Positions 1 through 7,956 of a stretch of 10,407 nucleotides of DNA are shown here, piece by piece. Each line of letters starts with the position of its first letter. Positions within the stretch are counted from its first letter, which is position 1. The stretch spans positions 1 through 10,407 of the forward strand of contig LSSL01001097.1 of NCBI GenBank assembly GCA_001953115.1, in the 5' to 3' direction. A program made the position numbers and the translations under genes. The stretch comes from Smittium mucronatum. Its lineage: Eukaryota; Kickxellomycota; Harpellomycetes; Harpellales; Legeriomycetaceae. The notes under the pieces were generated by a model. It worked only from the letters and a program-made list of their open reading frames with translations, had not been told where the DNA came from and did not search any database.

Positions 1-505
1 GTACAAAGAAATTTTGACACAAATTTACCTAGTTTAGGCAAGAAAATTAAAACAGATATATCTGAAACCTATACGAACTTGCATCATACATTTTAATTTC
101 TTTTAAAAAGAGACTACGAATTAAGTAGATAAGAATGAATTCAATCAATAAGTTTAGTTGAAAAATCACCTTTTCAAAGGTCTATGTTTAATTTTATGGT
201 TCTCTTTTTAGTCGCATAATATTCTAAGATAACTTAATCCGCAAATTAATAAAATAATTAAAGTATTTTAGCATTTGATACACGATCTTTTTTTACTTTT
301 GTTTACCCAAAAAAAATTTTGGCTTCAAAGAGTATTCAAACTGTGGAACTATTCTATATGCCATTTGATAAACCCATATTTTAGCTAAGTTCCCTTCTAA
401 AATTTTATCATAACTCCAACACTTACACCTTTTTAATAATACATTTTTTATATAGCTCTTCAAAAAATAAATATTGTTATAAGATCTAAATTTTACAGCA
501 TTCTC
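1..505 (-). CDS. Possible 3' part of a minus-strand gene, runs off the left edge
   Basis: This frame is open for about 168 codons if TAA/TAG are read as glutamine, from just below a TGA at 506-508 to the window edge. It is not recognised as any family. The middle (about 300-420) reads like protein, with motifs such as EGNLAKIWVYQMAYR and VPQFEYSLKPKF, and there G is 9/4/7 over codon positions 1/2/3. Over the whole frame the counts are 23/20/33, which is not coding-like, so only the middle is credible. A plus-strand frame covers 1-138 as well. The frame may be entered from the overlapping minus-strand frame upstream (460-978) by a shift near 430-505. Confidence 0.25.
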
Positions 506-978
506 TCAACTTTAATTTTGATCTGAATTAAAAAAGATCTTTAATACGAAAAAAAAATAGGAGAGTTTTCATTAAAGGTCAATATTGAACCAAAAAACCT
601 CATACATTTCGGATTTAGAATCAGTATCATCATCCCATTACCAAAGTAAAATTTTTCAAAATTTTATAATTAAATATCTGGTTAATTTTATTCCATCATA
701 TAGAATCTAATGATAAAGATTTTTGTTCTCAAATTGAACAATTTAAGATTTAGTTATATCAAATAGACCAGTTGAAACCTTTATAAAACTTATTTAAATA
801 TGCTTAATGTATATATTTATATAATTACATTACAGTTTTAATGTTTTTGAGTTGATTTTTAAAGTTTGAATTTTAAATCCAAAAAATTTAGTTTTATTAA
901 TTTTAATCCTAAAAACTTATATGTATTCAAAAAAATCTATTGTAACATTTTTACGCTTAACTTATTGATACTAATAAC
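460..978 (-). CDS. Weak minus-strand open frame, unknown product
   Basis: This frame is open for 172 codons under TAR = glutamine, between TGA at 979-981 and TGA at 460-462. The part at about 560-660 reads FGNGMMILILNPKCMRFF followed by NENSPIFF, which is plausible as protein. The rest is dominated by Asn, Lys, Ile, Phe and Leu, as random AT-rich DNA would be. The run of nine A at 549-557 (plus strand) is a place where an indel would switch frame. No family was recognised. It may be the upstream part of the 1-505 gene, or chance. Confidence 0.15.
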
Positions 979-1160
979 TCAAAACTATGTCATAATTAGC
1001 GTTGTTTTTTTTAGTCTATATAGACGTGAATTACATACAAAATAATCCCAATTGAGGAGAATTACCAAATTTGATTTTTACCATCCAATAAAATATTTTA
1101 AAAAAATCATCGAGAAAAACAGCTTGGATTTATCGAACAAATAGCTTAAAATTTGAAAGA
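979..1160. other. Short AT-rich spacer
   Basis: No coding signal was seen on either strand. The sequence GCTTGGATTTATC at about 1122-1134 nearly repeats GCTTGGATTTGTC at 1176-1188, so the neighbouring minisatellite may extend into this spacer in decayed form. Confidence 0.4.
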
Positions 1161-1262
1161 TAATTAATGTATTTGGCTTGGATTTGTCCAAATTGGCCTG
1201 GAAAAAAATTAATGGGCATGAGAAAAAATAAAACGGCTTGCAAAAAAATAAAATGGCTTGGG
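1161..1262. repeat. Degenerate 20-bp minisatellite, five units
   Basis: Five consecutive 20-base units end at 1180, 1200, 1220, 1240 and 1260. Each ends in a variant of TGGCTTG (TGGCTTG, TGGCCTG, GGGCATG, CGGCTTG, TGGCTTG). The last two units, 1221-1240 and 1241-1260, match at 17 of 20 positions, and the third matches the fifth at 15 of 20. The first two share mainly the G+C-containing end, so the array is older on its left. The period is not a multiple of three, which argues against a coding repeat. GCTTGG(A/G)TTT recurs at 1122, 1176 and 1256, the last two being exactly four units apart. Confidence 0.6.
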
Positions 1263-1319
1263 TTTAATATTTAACCTATAGCTAAATTTCATAATGTGTA
1301 TTTTATAGTAAATATGATA

Positions 1320-1502
1320 TCATAATGATAAAAGACTCCAATTAGAATATAATCCCCCTTGTATATCTTTGTAAAGCAAATCATCTTCGAGTTTTTTATC
1401 CAATCTAACTATTTTATTTTTGACCCAAAAATTCCGAAAGTACAGGATATATCTCTCTTTTAGCATTTGATGAACAAATTATATCACTTTTTCTCCAACA
1501 TG
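1320..1502 (-). CDS. Short minus-strand coding piece, unknown product
   Basis: The frame runs from just after a TGA at 1503-1505 to a TGA at 1320-1322, about 60 codons. The first ATG gives a protein starting MLKERYILYFRNFW and containing KIVRLDKKLEDDLLYKDIQ. It has charged and mixed composition rather than the Asn/Lys/Ile/Phe of the background. For the downstream half (1323-1440) G counts over codon positions 1/2/3 are 9/5/4, a good coding pattern. One codon is TAA read as Gln. The same frame continues upstream through the TGA (about 1506-1590), so this may be an exon or a broken piece of a longer gene, possibly the one at 1633-1857. A second frame also reads plausibly over 1440-1530. No domain was recognised. 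Confidence 0.45.
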
Positions 1503-1632
1503 TCAGAATTGCAGATTGAAAATGCACTTTTAATTTGTTATTTACTATTTATAATACAATAATATATTTTATTCTGCACCAAAAATTCCAAAAATAAAAT
1601 TAAACCAGTTTTTTTGGTGTGAAATTCATATA

Positions 1633-1857
1633 TCATGTTTATTATATCATATTTTTTTCAAAAAAGGATTATTATTTTTTTTTTGGTATTACAATGTCTC
1701 CCAATTTTTCTTTATTGAAAATGTGGAGTTTATTTTCCGTTTTTATTTCATTCCTCATTTTTTTCTAATAATCTTTTTATTCACTTTCACTCGCTACATC
1801 TATTTCTTTCTTTTAAAATATTGATATTAATAAATTTTTCTCTAAATAAATACTCAT
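1633..1857 (-). CDS. Small minus-strand gene or exon, charged lysine/glutamate-rich protein
   Basis: From an ATG at 1855-1857 the frame gives 74 residues ending in TGA at 1633-1635, with four in-frame TAA and one TAG read as Gln. The start is chosen as the first ATG below an upstream TGA at 1915-1917. The protein is hydrophilic with no membrane segment: it contains KKEIDVASESEQKDY, then KKMRNEIKTENK, then KEKLGDIVIPKKK. In the core G counts over codon positions 1/2/3 are about 13/4/7 in 47 codons, one of the clearest coding patterns in the window, and the coding strand is strongly purine-rich (the plus strand here is a long pyrimidine tract). No family was recognised. It may be an internal exon of a gene that includes 1320-1502. 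Confidence 0.5.
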
Positions 1858-2048
1858 CAGATTGATTGATATATTATTTAGAATTATTATAATTCTCAAT
1901 AGGCATCTTTTCTATCAGGCCTTATATATTAAATCGATTTTTATGTCATACACTCTACTCTAACAATTAATTTTATAAAAATCCAAAAATCAAGTCAAAA
2001 ATTATCTTATTAACTTTCCTAAAAAAACTTCAGACTAAATCTGTAGTA

Positions 2049-2366
2049 ATGGAGATTAGAAAAGCGCTAAAAAAAGAAATTATCTCATCAAAGAACTATC
2101 TTATAATCAAAGAGGTGATTAAATTAGTTTTATTGCAAAAGTTTTTAATACTTTTGTGGGGTTTTAGTGGAAATCCTATCGTCTCTTTGTAAATTTTGAT
2201 GATTCGCCAAATTTATAAATGTATTTCACATCTATATTTCTTTTCCTCTTTCTATATAAATTTTTTTATTTACTTTTCTACTCTTTTACTTTATCCTATT
2301 GCCACAAGAAAAATAGTACTGTTTATCATTATTATCATTAGGATAGAAGAAATAAGCTATATATGA
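2049..2366 (+). CDS. Possible small membrane-protein ORF, interrupted by TGA
   Basis: From an ATG at 2049 the frame reads 105 codons to TGA at 2364-2366 with one TAA as Gln. The start region (MEIRKALKKEIISSKNYL) is charged, followed by hydrophobic stretches around residues 25-40 and 65-100. G counts in the first 45 codons are 9/5/10, only weakly coding-like, and the later part is AT-rich. The same frame stays open for another 112 codons after the TGA. No family was recognised. It could be chance in an AT-rich background. Confidence 0.25.
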
Positions 2367-2705
2367 AGCACAATTTACTCCTAGTAGGAGAGAGGTATAG
2401 AGTTTTTATAATATATAATTAAAGATTGCTATGAATCAGATGAATTAATTTTGTTTTTAAAATCTCATATTTAAAAGGAATCTTTTAAATTGAAAAAATA
2501 TAAAAATCATAAAACCAAATAAAAAAGCTCTAGATGGAGTATTGGGAATATTCCGACAGATATAAAATTGTGTAATATTAATTAGCAAATATAAATTCTA
2601 GAATTAAGAGCCCCTAGATATCTAAATTTATGGATACAAAAAATTTATAAAAACTTAAAAGTTTTAATACAGCTTTAAGAAAAGATAAATTTCAAATTAT
2701 TTTGA
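2367..2705 (+). CDS. In-frame continuation after the 2364 TGA, unknown product
   Basis: This stretch is in the same frame as 2049-2366 and directly follows its TGA. It ends at TGA 2703-2705. It reads SQQERGIEFLQYIIKDCYES, later RWSIGNIPTDIKL and LELRAPRYLNLW, which looks like protein, but G is spread evenly over codon positions (about 14/13/15), so composition does not support coding. Seven TAA/TAG codons would be glutamine. It has no ATG near its start, so if real it is the second half of the upstream ORF, with the TGA read through or derived by mutation. Confidence 0.2.
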
Positions 2706-3545
2706 AATAGCTCATAAATATTTTACTGTGATTATAATTATCTAAATAACCCAAATAATATTTTTATTCTTATCAGATTAATTTAATAAAATCGAATTTA
2801 AAATTTCATTGAAACAAATCAAACGTAAATACATTATAATTTTATGTTTTGTATAGTAATAAAAATTCACCGAATAGGCATTGGTGACATCATTTGTTTC
2901 CATTTGATCTTTTATTAAATATGTCTATTGTTAGTTTGCACATTTTTAAATTTTATTTTATCCAGAAAATTTAATCCATAAAAGTTCCATATTCTTTAAA
3001 AACCAAAAATATAGACGATTAAATTTCTAATTGGAGTTTAACCGTTTTTATCTTATTAAAGATTTTCTTTGAGCCATTATGATAAAACTTATAACCATTT
3101 ATAAATTATATTCAGTAAAATATTTAAACCTCCGAGGATTATAGTATTTTATTGACTTAATTTTCTATTAAATGATTATAGTTCTTAACTTAACCTTTTT
3201 GGTGCATAATCACAAAAATATATTCATTTTTCAAACAATAAAAATATTTTATTCAAATTTGGTTCTTATAATTTAAACGCCTTTCGTTAAAAAGACTATA
3301 AATTGATAAATTATCAAATGGAATAAAGTAGGCTGTCTCATAAATGACTTTAAATTTTTTTTTTGGCAACTAAAATTCAAACATTTTAAATTTATGGCTT
3401 AATGTAACCATGATAATTTCTTATTTAAATAAAGCATCTGATATTGTATATTTTCAAATATTCGTTGAAAATAGCATTTAATAATGAATACTTGTCAAAA
3501 TTTAATTAATAGTACTATTTTATTAAATAAATTATATCATACGAG
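2706..3545. other. AT-rich non-coding stretch
   Basis: No coding signal, RNA-like island or repeat array was seen here. Some lines fall near 12% G+C (for example 3481-3540). Frames open under TAR = Gln exist but G shows no codon-position bias (for example about 8 position-1 G in 105 codons around 2870-3160). Confidence 0.5.
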
Positions 3546-4418
3546 TCATTCTATTAATTAATTACTGAACGGATTGATTAATTAAAACAAATTTAAAATA
3601 CATAAAAGGTATTAACCAAAAATAGAGATATATATGAATAATTCAAAATTAATAATAATGGATATTGAGTTAAATATTTATGATAGTGTATTATTTATAC
3701 CAGTTAGACTAGGATAAATCATCTCTTCGAAACTATTGATGACTAGTAAAAGATGATGCAGATAAAAGTGCACTATTGCTAGCACACTCATCAAACTCAC
3801 CCAGCAAAGACCTTATGATAGGTAGTACTAACTATCTCCGCCTATCTACAATTATTTATTTGTTCCCTGTGTGACAAAACTAGGTATTTTTACAGCCCCC
3901 ATGATTGCAATAATAGGTGAAAACCTTTTCGTGGGGTTGGGACCAGAACCTAAAAAAAATCCCAGCAAAGAAGGTACAAGGTCTTCCATAACTATTTTTC
4001 CCACTAATGTGGCCGATGATTAGAAGTAATCACCTAGCACAAGAGCTTCAAAAAAGTTGGATACCGAAATATCAACATCTCTATCGTCATTTATCTCTCG
4101 CTAAGCGTCAAAATCCGGGAGAAAATCCATAAGGATATGCACCGGACTCGACCAACCCATTTTCGAGCATAATAATGCCCATTTCACTATTTAAGCTAAT
4201 TCTTTACTAAAAAAATATATAAAAAAGATAACTAAGCTATAAACCGGACCAAAGGGTAATGATTCCAGTATACATAAGAACTGAAAGTAATTACATAAAC
4301 TAACTAAAACAAACACTGGTGAAATTATAACTGAAAAATATAAAATTATTGTATTCAAAATAAAACGATAAAATTAACTAGGATATACTACTAAACTGTG
4401 AAAAGGGTAAAATAATAC
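3546..4418 (-). CDS. Multi-pass membrane-like protein, best-supported gene in the window
   Basis: The frame is open for 290 codons, from a TGA at 4419-4421 to a TGA at 3546-3548, with TAA/TAG read as Gln about a dozen times. The segment 3870-4107 is strongly coding: G is about 31/14/14 over codon positions 1/2/3 in 86 codons. It contains DDRDVDISVSNFFEALVLGD, LVGKIVMEDLVPSLLGFFLG, GPNPTKRFSPIIAIMGAVKI and PSFVTQ.  Hydrophobic stretches separated by short polar loops suggest several membrane helices. The family was not recognised. Above 4108 the +1 register (4108-4734) fits better (GLVESGAYPYGFSPGF, G 10/7/5 against 7/5/10), so the true protein probably enters this frame at 4108. Below about 3860 another register reads LLGEFDECASNSALLSASSF, so a second shift or an intron (a GTGAGT lies at about 3794-3799 on the minus strand) is possible. 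The 3' end to 3546 is AT-rich and uncertain. Confidence 0.65.
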
Positions 4419-4734
4419 TCAATTGTACTAAGAATTTTAGATCATAAAGAGGGTGTAGCTTCAAATTAGACGAAAATATGCGTCCTACCACCAATATATC
4501 AAATGATGTAAATCCAAATAAGTAATTCCATTGAAGAATATACCACCTATTCTATGAAAAAAATACCTTTTATTGAAAAATTGGCGCTTATTAATTGAAT
4601 GAGTTGCGCTTTTAGGATATTCGGGGGTGGAAAATTTTTAATTGGAGGTCTTAATCATTATAGGTGATTATTTATGATAAAATCCCTTATAGGAGGCATT
4701 TTTTTTTGTCTAAAAATAAGTTTTTAGATATTAA
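4108..4734 (-). CDS. Probable upstream part of the membrane-protein gene, other register
   Basis: The frame is open for 208 codons between TGA 4735-4737 and TGA 4108-4110 with TAR as Gln. It reads FGFTSFDILVVGRIFSSN, then hydrophobic segments, then MGIIMLENGLVESGAYPYG and FSPGF just before the TGA. At the TGA the sequence is GGA TTT TGA CGC. Skipping one T gives GGA TTT GAC GCT and joins directly to the strong frame of 3546-4418, giving FSPGF-DAQREINDD. Codon-position bias is good in the last 30 codons (G 10/7/5) and poor upstream of about 4300 (12/10/14 in 94 codons). No ATG lies near the 5' end, so the start is missing or in another exon. Confidence 0.35.
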
Positions 4735-4737
4735 TCA

Positions 4738-5340
4738 ATAGAAAAAAATATCAGAAATTCTTTGGAAAATAATGGGCTTATTATTGCTTGATCAAGTCAA
4801 TCATTGATATGAAGAATAAAATATTCACTGCTATCAATTTTTCGAAATATTCTATAAGTATTGTTAAACTTATGGAGATACAAAATTTTTCGAACTATCT
4901 AAAATTTGATTACATCTTTTAATACAAGATTCTTTGGAATTAAATTAAATTAAAATATTTCCGATATATGTAAAATTCATTAATTTATAGGCAATTTTTA
5001 AGTCCAAATTTGGAATTTTTACTAACATAAAAAGCTCAACCAAAAATAATCTGCTAAATATCTAGTATTAACGGTAAGATTGTTGGATCTAAATTTCATT
5101 TCGTACATTATGTTTTACTTGACAAAAATAAAATGCTATAATAGCTTTTTAAGGTAAAATAGTTGAATATGCATCTCAAAAGTGATAACAATCAATCCAT
5201 CACGTTTAATAAGAAGATATTTTTATTAGAATATAATAAAAAATAATTAATTTTATTTTTCATCAGCCAGAATAATTATGTGATCTTTTCGCATCTGAAA
5301 TAGTGTTTTCCGAAAGTTATAGGGTGTTGGCTTATCTAAA
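4738..5340. other. AT-rich non-coding stretch
   Basis: G shows no phase preference in the lines counted (4741-4920), and no repeats or structured island were seen. The stretch separates the minus-strand membrane-protein gene from the plus-strand pieces to the right. Confidence 0.45.
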
Positions 5341-5352
5341 GATTATTTGTGA

Positions 5353-5679
5353 AAAAATGGCAGAAATTTTACGGAAATGGTTCCCTCGTTAATATATCTT
5401 GCTTTTGTAGCACTTTAAGGCGTATTAATACTATGGGCAAGTAATAAATTCCTTAACATCAAATATGCCTGTTTTAAAAGAATTTTTTGAAGCATGTTAT
5501 TCGATTTGAGTAACAAGTAAACAAAGAAAAGAAATTTTAGAGCCCATATACCCACTAATCTTGCCGAATAAATATTTTCACTAAAGTGTAGGGAAAAATT
5601 GTTGAACTTTATAGTTGAAGCATACACTCCAAATTCAATAAATTGGCTTTATTTTCTTTTTAATCGATTTCCAGCTTGA
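5353..5679 (+). CDS. Two short in-frame plus-strand pieces, unknown product
   Basis: One frame carries two pieces separated by TGA 5488-5490. The first, from ATG 5377, reads MVPSLIYLAFVALQGVLILW (one membrane-like segment) and then a basic tail; in its 39 codons G is 10/7/4. The second, from ATG 5494 to TGA 5677-5679 (61 residues), contains RAHIPTNLAEQIFSLK and FIVEAYTPNSINWLYFLF with G 7/4/5 in its latter part. TAA/TAG must be Gln. A minus-strand frame open in the standard code (5415-5627) competes, with pattern 10/6/13. No family was recognised. Confidence 0.3.
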
Positions 5680-6033
5680 TAACTCAAAAAAATCAGATAA
5701 AAAATAATGAATTTATGCTGATTGAATTGGATTTTAAGAAGAATATTAAGAACTTCAAAGAATAAAGTACATGGATTTAAAAACCAATCTTTTGATTTTT
5801 AAAATAAAAAAAGCATAAGAAAAGATAAGTTGAAATATTTGGTATTTGCAAATGTGTGGGTACTTTTTTTCAATTTATTGTAAGATTATAGTCTAAAAAA
5901 TTTTAAAATAATAAAATTAAATGATAATTATAGAAATTAATATCAAAAAATAGCTGTAACAACTGAAATATCGGTTTATATAAATTTTCGAAACATTATA
6001 TAAGATAAATGATAAAATATAACTTAAAGCTGA
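5680..6033. other. AT-rich stretch without a confident gene
   Basis: The frame of the preceding pieces continues after two more TGAs (5677, 5719) with readable but low-complexity sequence. I see no codon bias, repeat or RNA-like island that would support a feature. Confidence 0.35.
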
Positions 6034-6192
6034 TTTATTTTCATATAAAAGGAGGATAGTTTTAAGAGAATAGCTCATGATTAAAATGAATCTCAAAATC
6101 TAGAGGCTATATACCAGAAATTTTCAAAATAAAAATTTATCGGATCAGAAGGGTGTTTAATATTTAGATATTATAAATTAAGAACAGATTGA
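6034..6192 (+). CDS. Short plus-strand coding-like piece, unknown product
   Basis: It lies between TGA 6031-6033 and TGA 6190-6192, 52 codons, with no ATG at its start. It reads KEDSFKRIAHDQNESQ and NLEAIYQKFSKQKFIGSEGC. In the central 35 codons G is about 8/4/4. Three codons are TAA/TAG. It is in the same frame as 5353-5679 and 7504-8397, but with so few codons this can be chance. Another frame over 6090-6180 also reads plausibly. It may be a fragment or exon. Confidence 0.25.
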
Positions 6193-6249
6193 ATTTTCAA
6201 TGGTGATTATCATATCTTAATTAGATCATGAATATGAGTTTTTGCTAAA

Positions 6250-6540
6250 TCGTTATCAAATCATTATCAAGAAATAATCAATTATTGGTAAGAAGTTCAA
6301 GATAAAGTCAATAAATTTTTACATTATTTCAATTATCCTATTTCAAGTCGAAATCAAGTCATTATAAAGTAAGGTCAAGTAAAATCAGGTTATGATATAA
6401 ATTTCTATTTAAGTCAAGTAAATTGATTTTCAATTAGATGATATTCAATTAAAGTCGTTTAAATTCGTTAAAGTCAAGTAAATTTAGGGAAAATCATGGT
6501 CAGGTCAGAATAAAAAAATAAGCAAAGTAAAATTAGGTCA
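6250..6540 (+). repeat. Strand-biased cluster of TCAA / TCAAGT motifs
   Basis: TCAAGT occurs five times on the plus strand at 6343, 6354, 6375, 6414 and 6474. GTCAAGTAAA occurs at 6374, 6413 and 6473, the last two exactly 60 bases apart with 14 matching bases (AAGTCAAGTAAATT). The shorter TCAA occurs about 13 times between 6255 and 6485 against about one TTGA. At this base composition only about 0.04 TCAAGT on one strand would be expected in such a span. I infer degenerate tandem repeats or a motif array. Reading it as protein gives S/G-Q-V-N/K repeats, but G shows no codon bias and TGAs are frequent, so coding is unlikely. Confidence 0.5.
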
Positions 6541-6970
6541 TTTTTGGTAAAATGGAACAATTATTTTCAATTTTTGGACAGTATTAGTTGTGGCTAAAGA
6601 CTTATGCTTACTTCATTACCGAATTTGTCTTAGTGGAGATTAACTATATGTTATAGCAAAAATAAAACATCTTAATGTCAAAAAAAGAATTAATCTAGTT
6701 TTTATTAAAAAGATGAATTTCGTCTTGATGAATTTTTTATAGGAAAAAAGATGTTTCCTTTGGTGAGTTTTGATGTTTCTAAGATTTACAAGTGTATTTT
6801 TTACTTACTAATCAACTATAAATGCTACAAAATTACCATAATTCTAAACACTTGCAGAAAATTAATCTATAAAGATACATAATTTTTATCCTAAACTAAA
6901 GAAAAAAAATTTTTTTCCATAAATTAAAGCAAATAATTTATTAAGGTTTATTTAGAAAAATATATACTGA
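6541..6970. other. AT-rich stretch upstream of the 7.0-8.4 kb tract
   Basis: No independent feature was found. The frame of 7022-7435 stays readable upstream of its bounding TGA (6968-6970), with sequence such as NATKLPQFQTLAENQ near 6820-6865, but G is too sparse (6/4/6 in about 70 codons) to decide. Confidence 0.3.
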
Positions 6971-7021
6971 ATATTCAGTGATTAGCCCAAATTAAAGTCC
7001 TAAAACTAATCATAAAATTAT

Positions 7022-7435
7022 ATGTGGAGTATTAGAAATAATATGTCACAAGTGGCAACCTAACCTGATGTTAGTTTTAATTGTGAAATAGCTCTTTAAA
7101 CTCTTGGAAAATACTCTAGCCAGCTTTAAACTGATATTATTAATGGATCAATTTATATCAAAATTATAGGCACTCAAAAGGAGAGTTTAGAGGAAAATAA
7201 ATCACAGGAGACAATGAAAATCATTCCGAGTTTAAAAGAGATGCCGAGACTTCTATCATAAGAAAAAATACCATCCTTTTTAAATGGAGAAAGAATAAAT
7301 GAGTTCCTAAAAGTATATTAGATGCAGAATTTTTAGAATAATTCTAAAAAAAAACTCTTGTTTTCATTTTATTGTGAAAAATTAATCCAATCCTTTATAA
7401 AAAAATATTAAATTTTTGAACCGCAAATAAAATGA
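7022..7435 (+). CDS. Plus-strand coding piece, hydrophilic unknown protein
   Basis: The first ATG below TGA 6968-6970 gives 137 residues ending at TGA 7433-7435, with seven TAA/TAG as Gln and no internal TGA. The protein is soluble-looking, with no membrane segment: MWSIRNNMSQVATQPDVSF, then IALQTLGKYSSQLQTDIING, then KIIPSLKEMPRLLSQEKIPS. G over codon positions is about 22/17/22, so support comes mainly from composition and from the KIIPS(L/V)(K/E)E motif shared with the next piece (7504-7956). The tail (YCEKLIQSFIKKYQIFEPQ) runs into an A/T-rich stretch where the frame changes. It was not assigned to a family. It is likely the 5' part of the same gene as 7504-7956. Confidence 0.45.
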
Positions 7436-7503
7436 ATTTAAAAAAAAACTTTTTAAAAATTTAAATATTCCACTATAACTGACCGGCTAAAACTCTGAAA
7501 ATA
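7436..7503 (+). other. Frame-changing A/T-rich spacer within the coding tract
   Basis: Sixty-eight bases with runs of A and T (nine A from 7440) separate two coding pieces in different registers. A GT at 7374 and the first following AG at 7515-7516 would remove 143 bases, the right length modulo three to join the two frames, giving TQTTGG-type sequence across the junction. A homopolymer indel, an unexcised germline insert, or two separate genes are equally possible. Confidence 0.3.
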
Positions 7504-7956
7504 ATGTTCTCAAAAGAAACAACGGGGGGAATTTTTTTTGTTTAGTTTAAGGGATTGAATACTAGGCGAAGTTTTGTAGAACAGGAAAGAGAAATGAGTT
7601 CAGCTCAAGAGTCATCTTACTTTTTATAAGTTCTAAAATATGATAAAATAATTCCAAGTGTAGAAGAGATATACGCTAATAATAAGTTAAAAAGTTATTA
7701 AGAGATAAAAGAAAAATCTTCATCTGTATGCCCCATTAAAGGAAAATATCACAAAGCTTTGCCTAAAGACCATAAAAATATCAAAATGGAGGCAATAAAA
7801 CCATACATTCTGAAAATCGTGACCCTGGAAGATCCAATAAAGGATATGAAAGCCTTTGTCTTTATCTGTAAGAGTAAAATGTAAAAAAGGATAAAAACAA
7901 GGCTAATCATTCTGAACAAAGATCAAGAAGTGTTTTGTGCGCGTACTCATTGGTGA
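7504..7956 (+). CDS. Plus-strand coding piece, lysine-rich unknown protein
   Basis: From ATG 7504 (first after TGA 7480-7482) the frame gives 150 residues to TGA 7954-7956; a second ATG at 7594 is an alternative start. G over codon positions is 26/12/20 in the 7594-7956 part, a moderate coding pattern. It reads EREMSSAQESSYFLQVLKYD, KIIPSVEEIYANNKLKSYQE, VCPIKGKYHKALPKDHKN and KPYILKIVTLEDPIKDMKAF, ending VFCARTHW. Four TAA/TAG codons are Gln. It is soluble-looking, with no signal peptide. The motif KIIPSVEEI repeats KIIPSLKEM of the upstream piece, with 22 of 27 bases identical. No known family was recognised. The same frame continues past its TGA into further coding-like sequence. Confidence 0.5.

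Noticed and set aside
1..138. Plus-strand frame ending at TGA 136-138 that reads NFDTNLPSLGKKIKTDIS
   Set aside because: It reads well but is only 45 codons, and the minus strand is open through the same bases as part of a longer frame. I could not decide, and the evidence is too short for a separate feature.
5415..5627. 70-codon minus-strand ORF open in the standard code
   Set aside because: At this base composition one or two stop-free runs of this length are expected by chance in a window this size. Its codon-position bias (10/6/13) is no better than the overlapping plus-strand frame, and no family was recognised.
6193..6800. Apparent long protein through the TCAAGT repeat region with many Trp from TGA
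   Set aside because: TGA reaches about 5% of codons in part of it, far above normal Trp use, and G counts (about 28/31/21) show no coding pattern.
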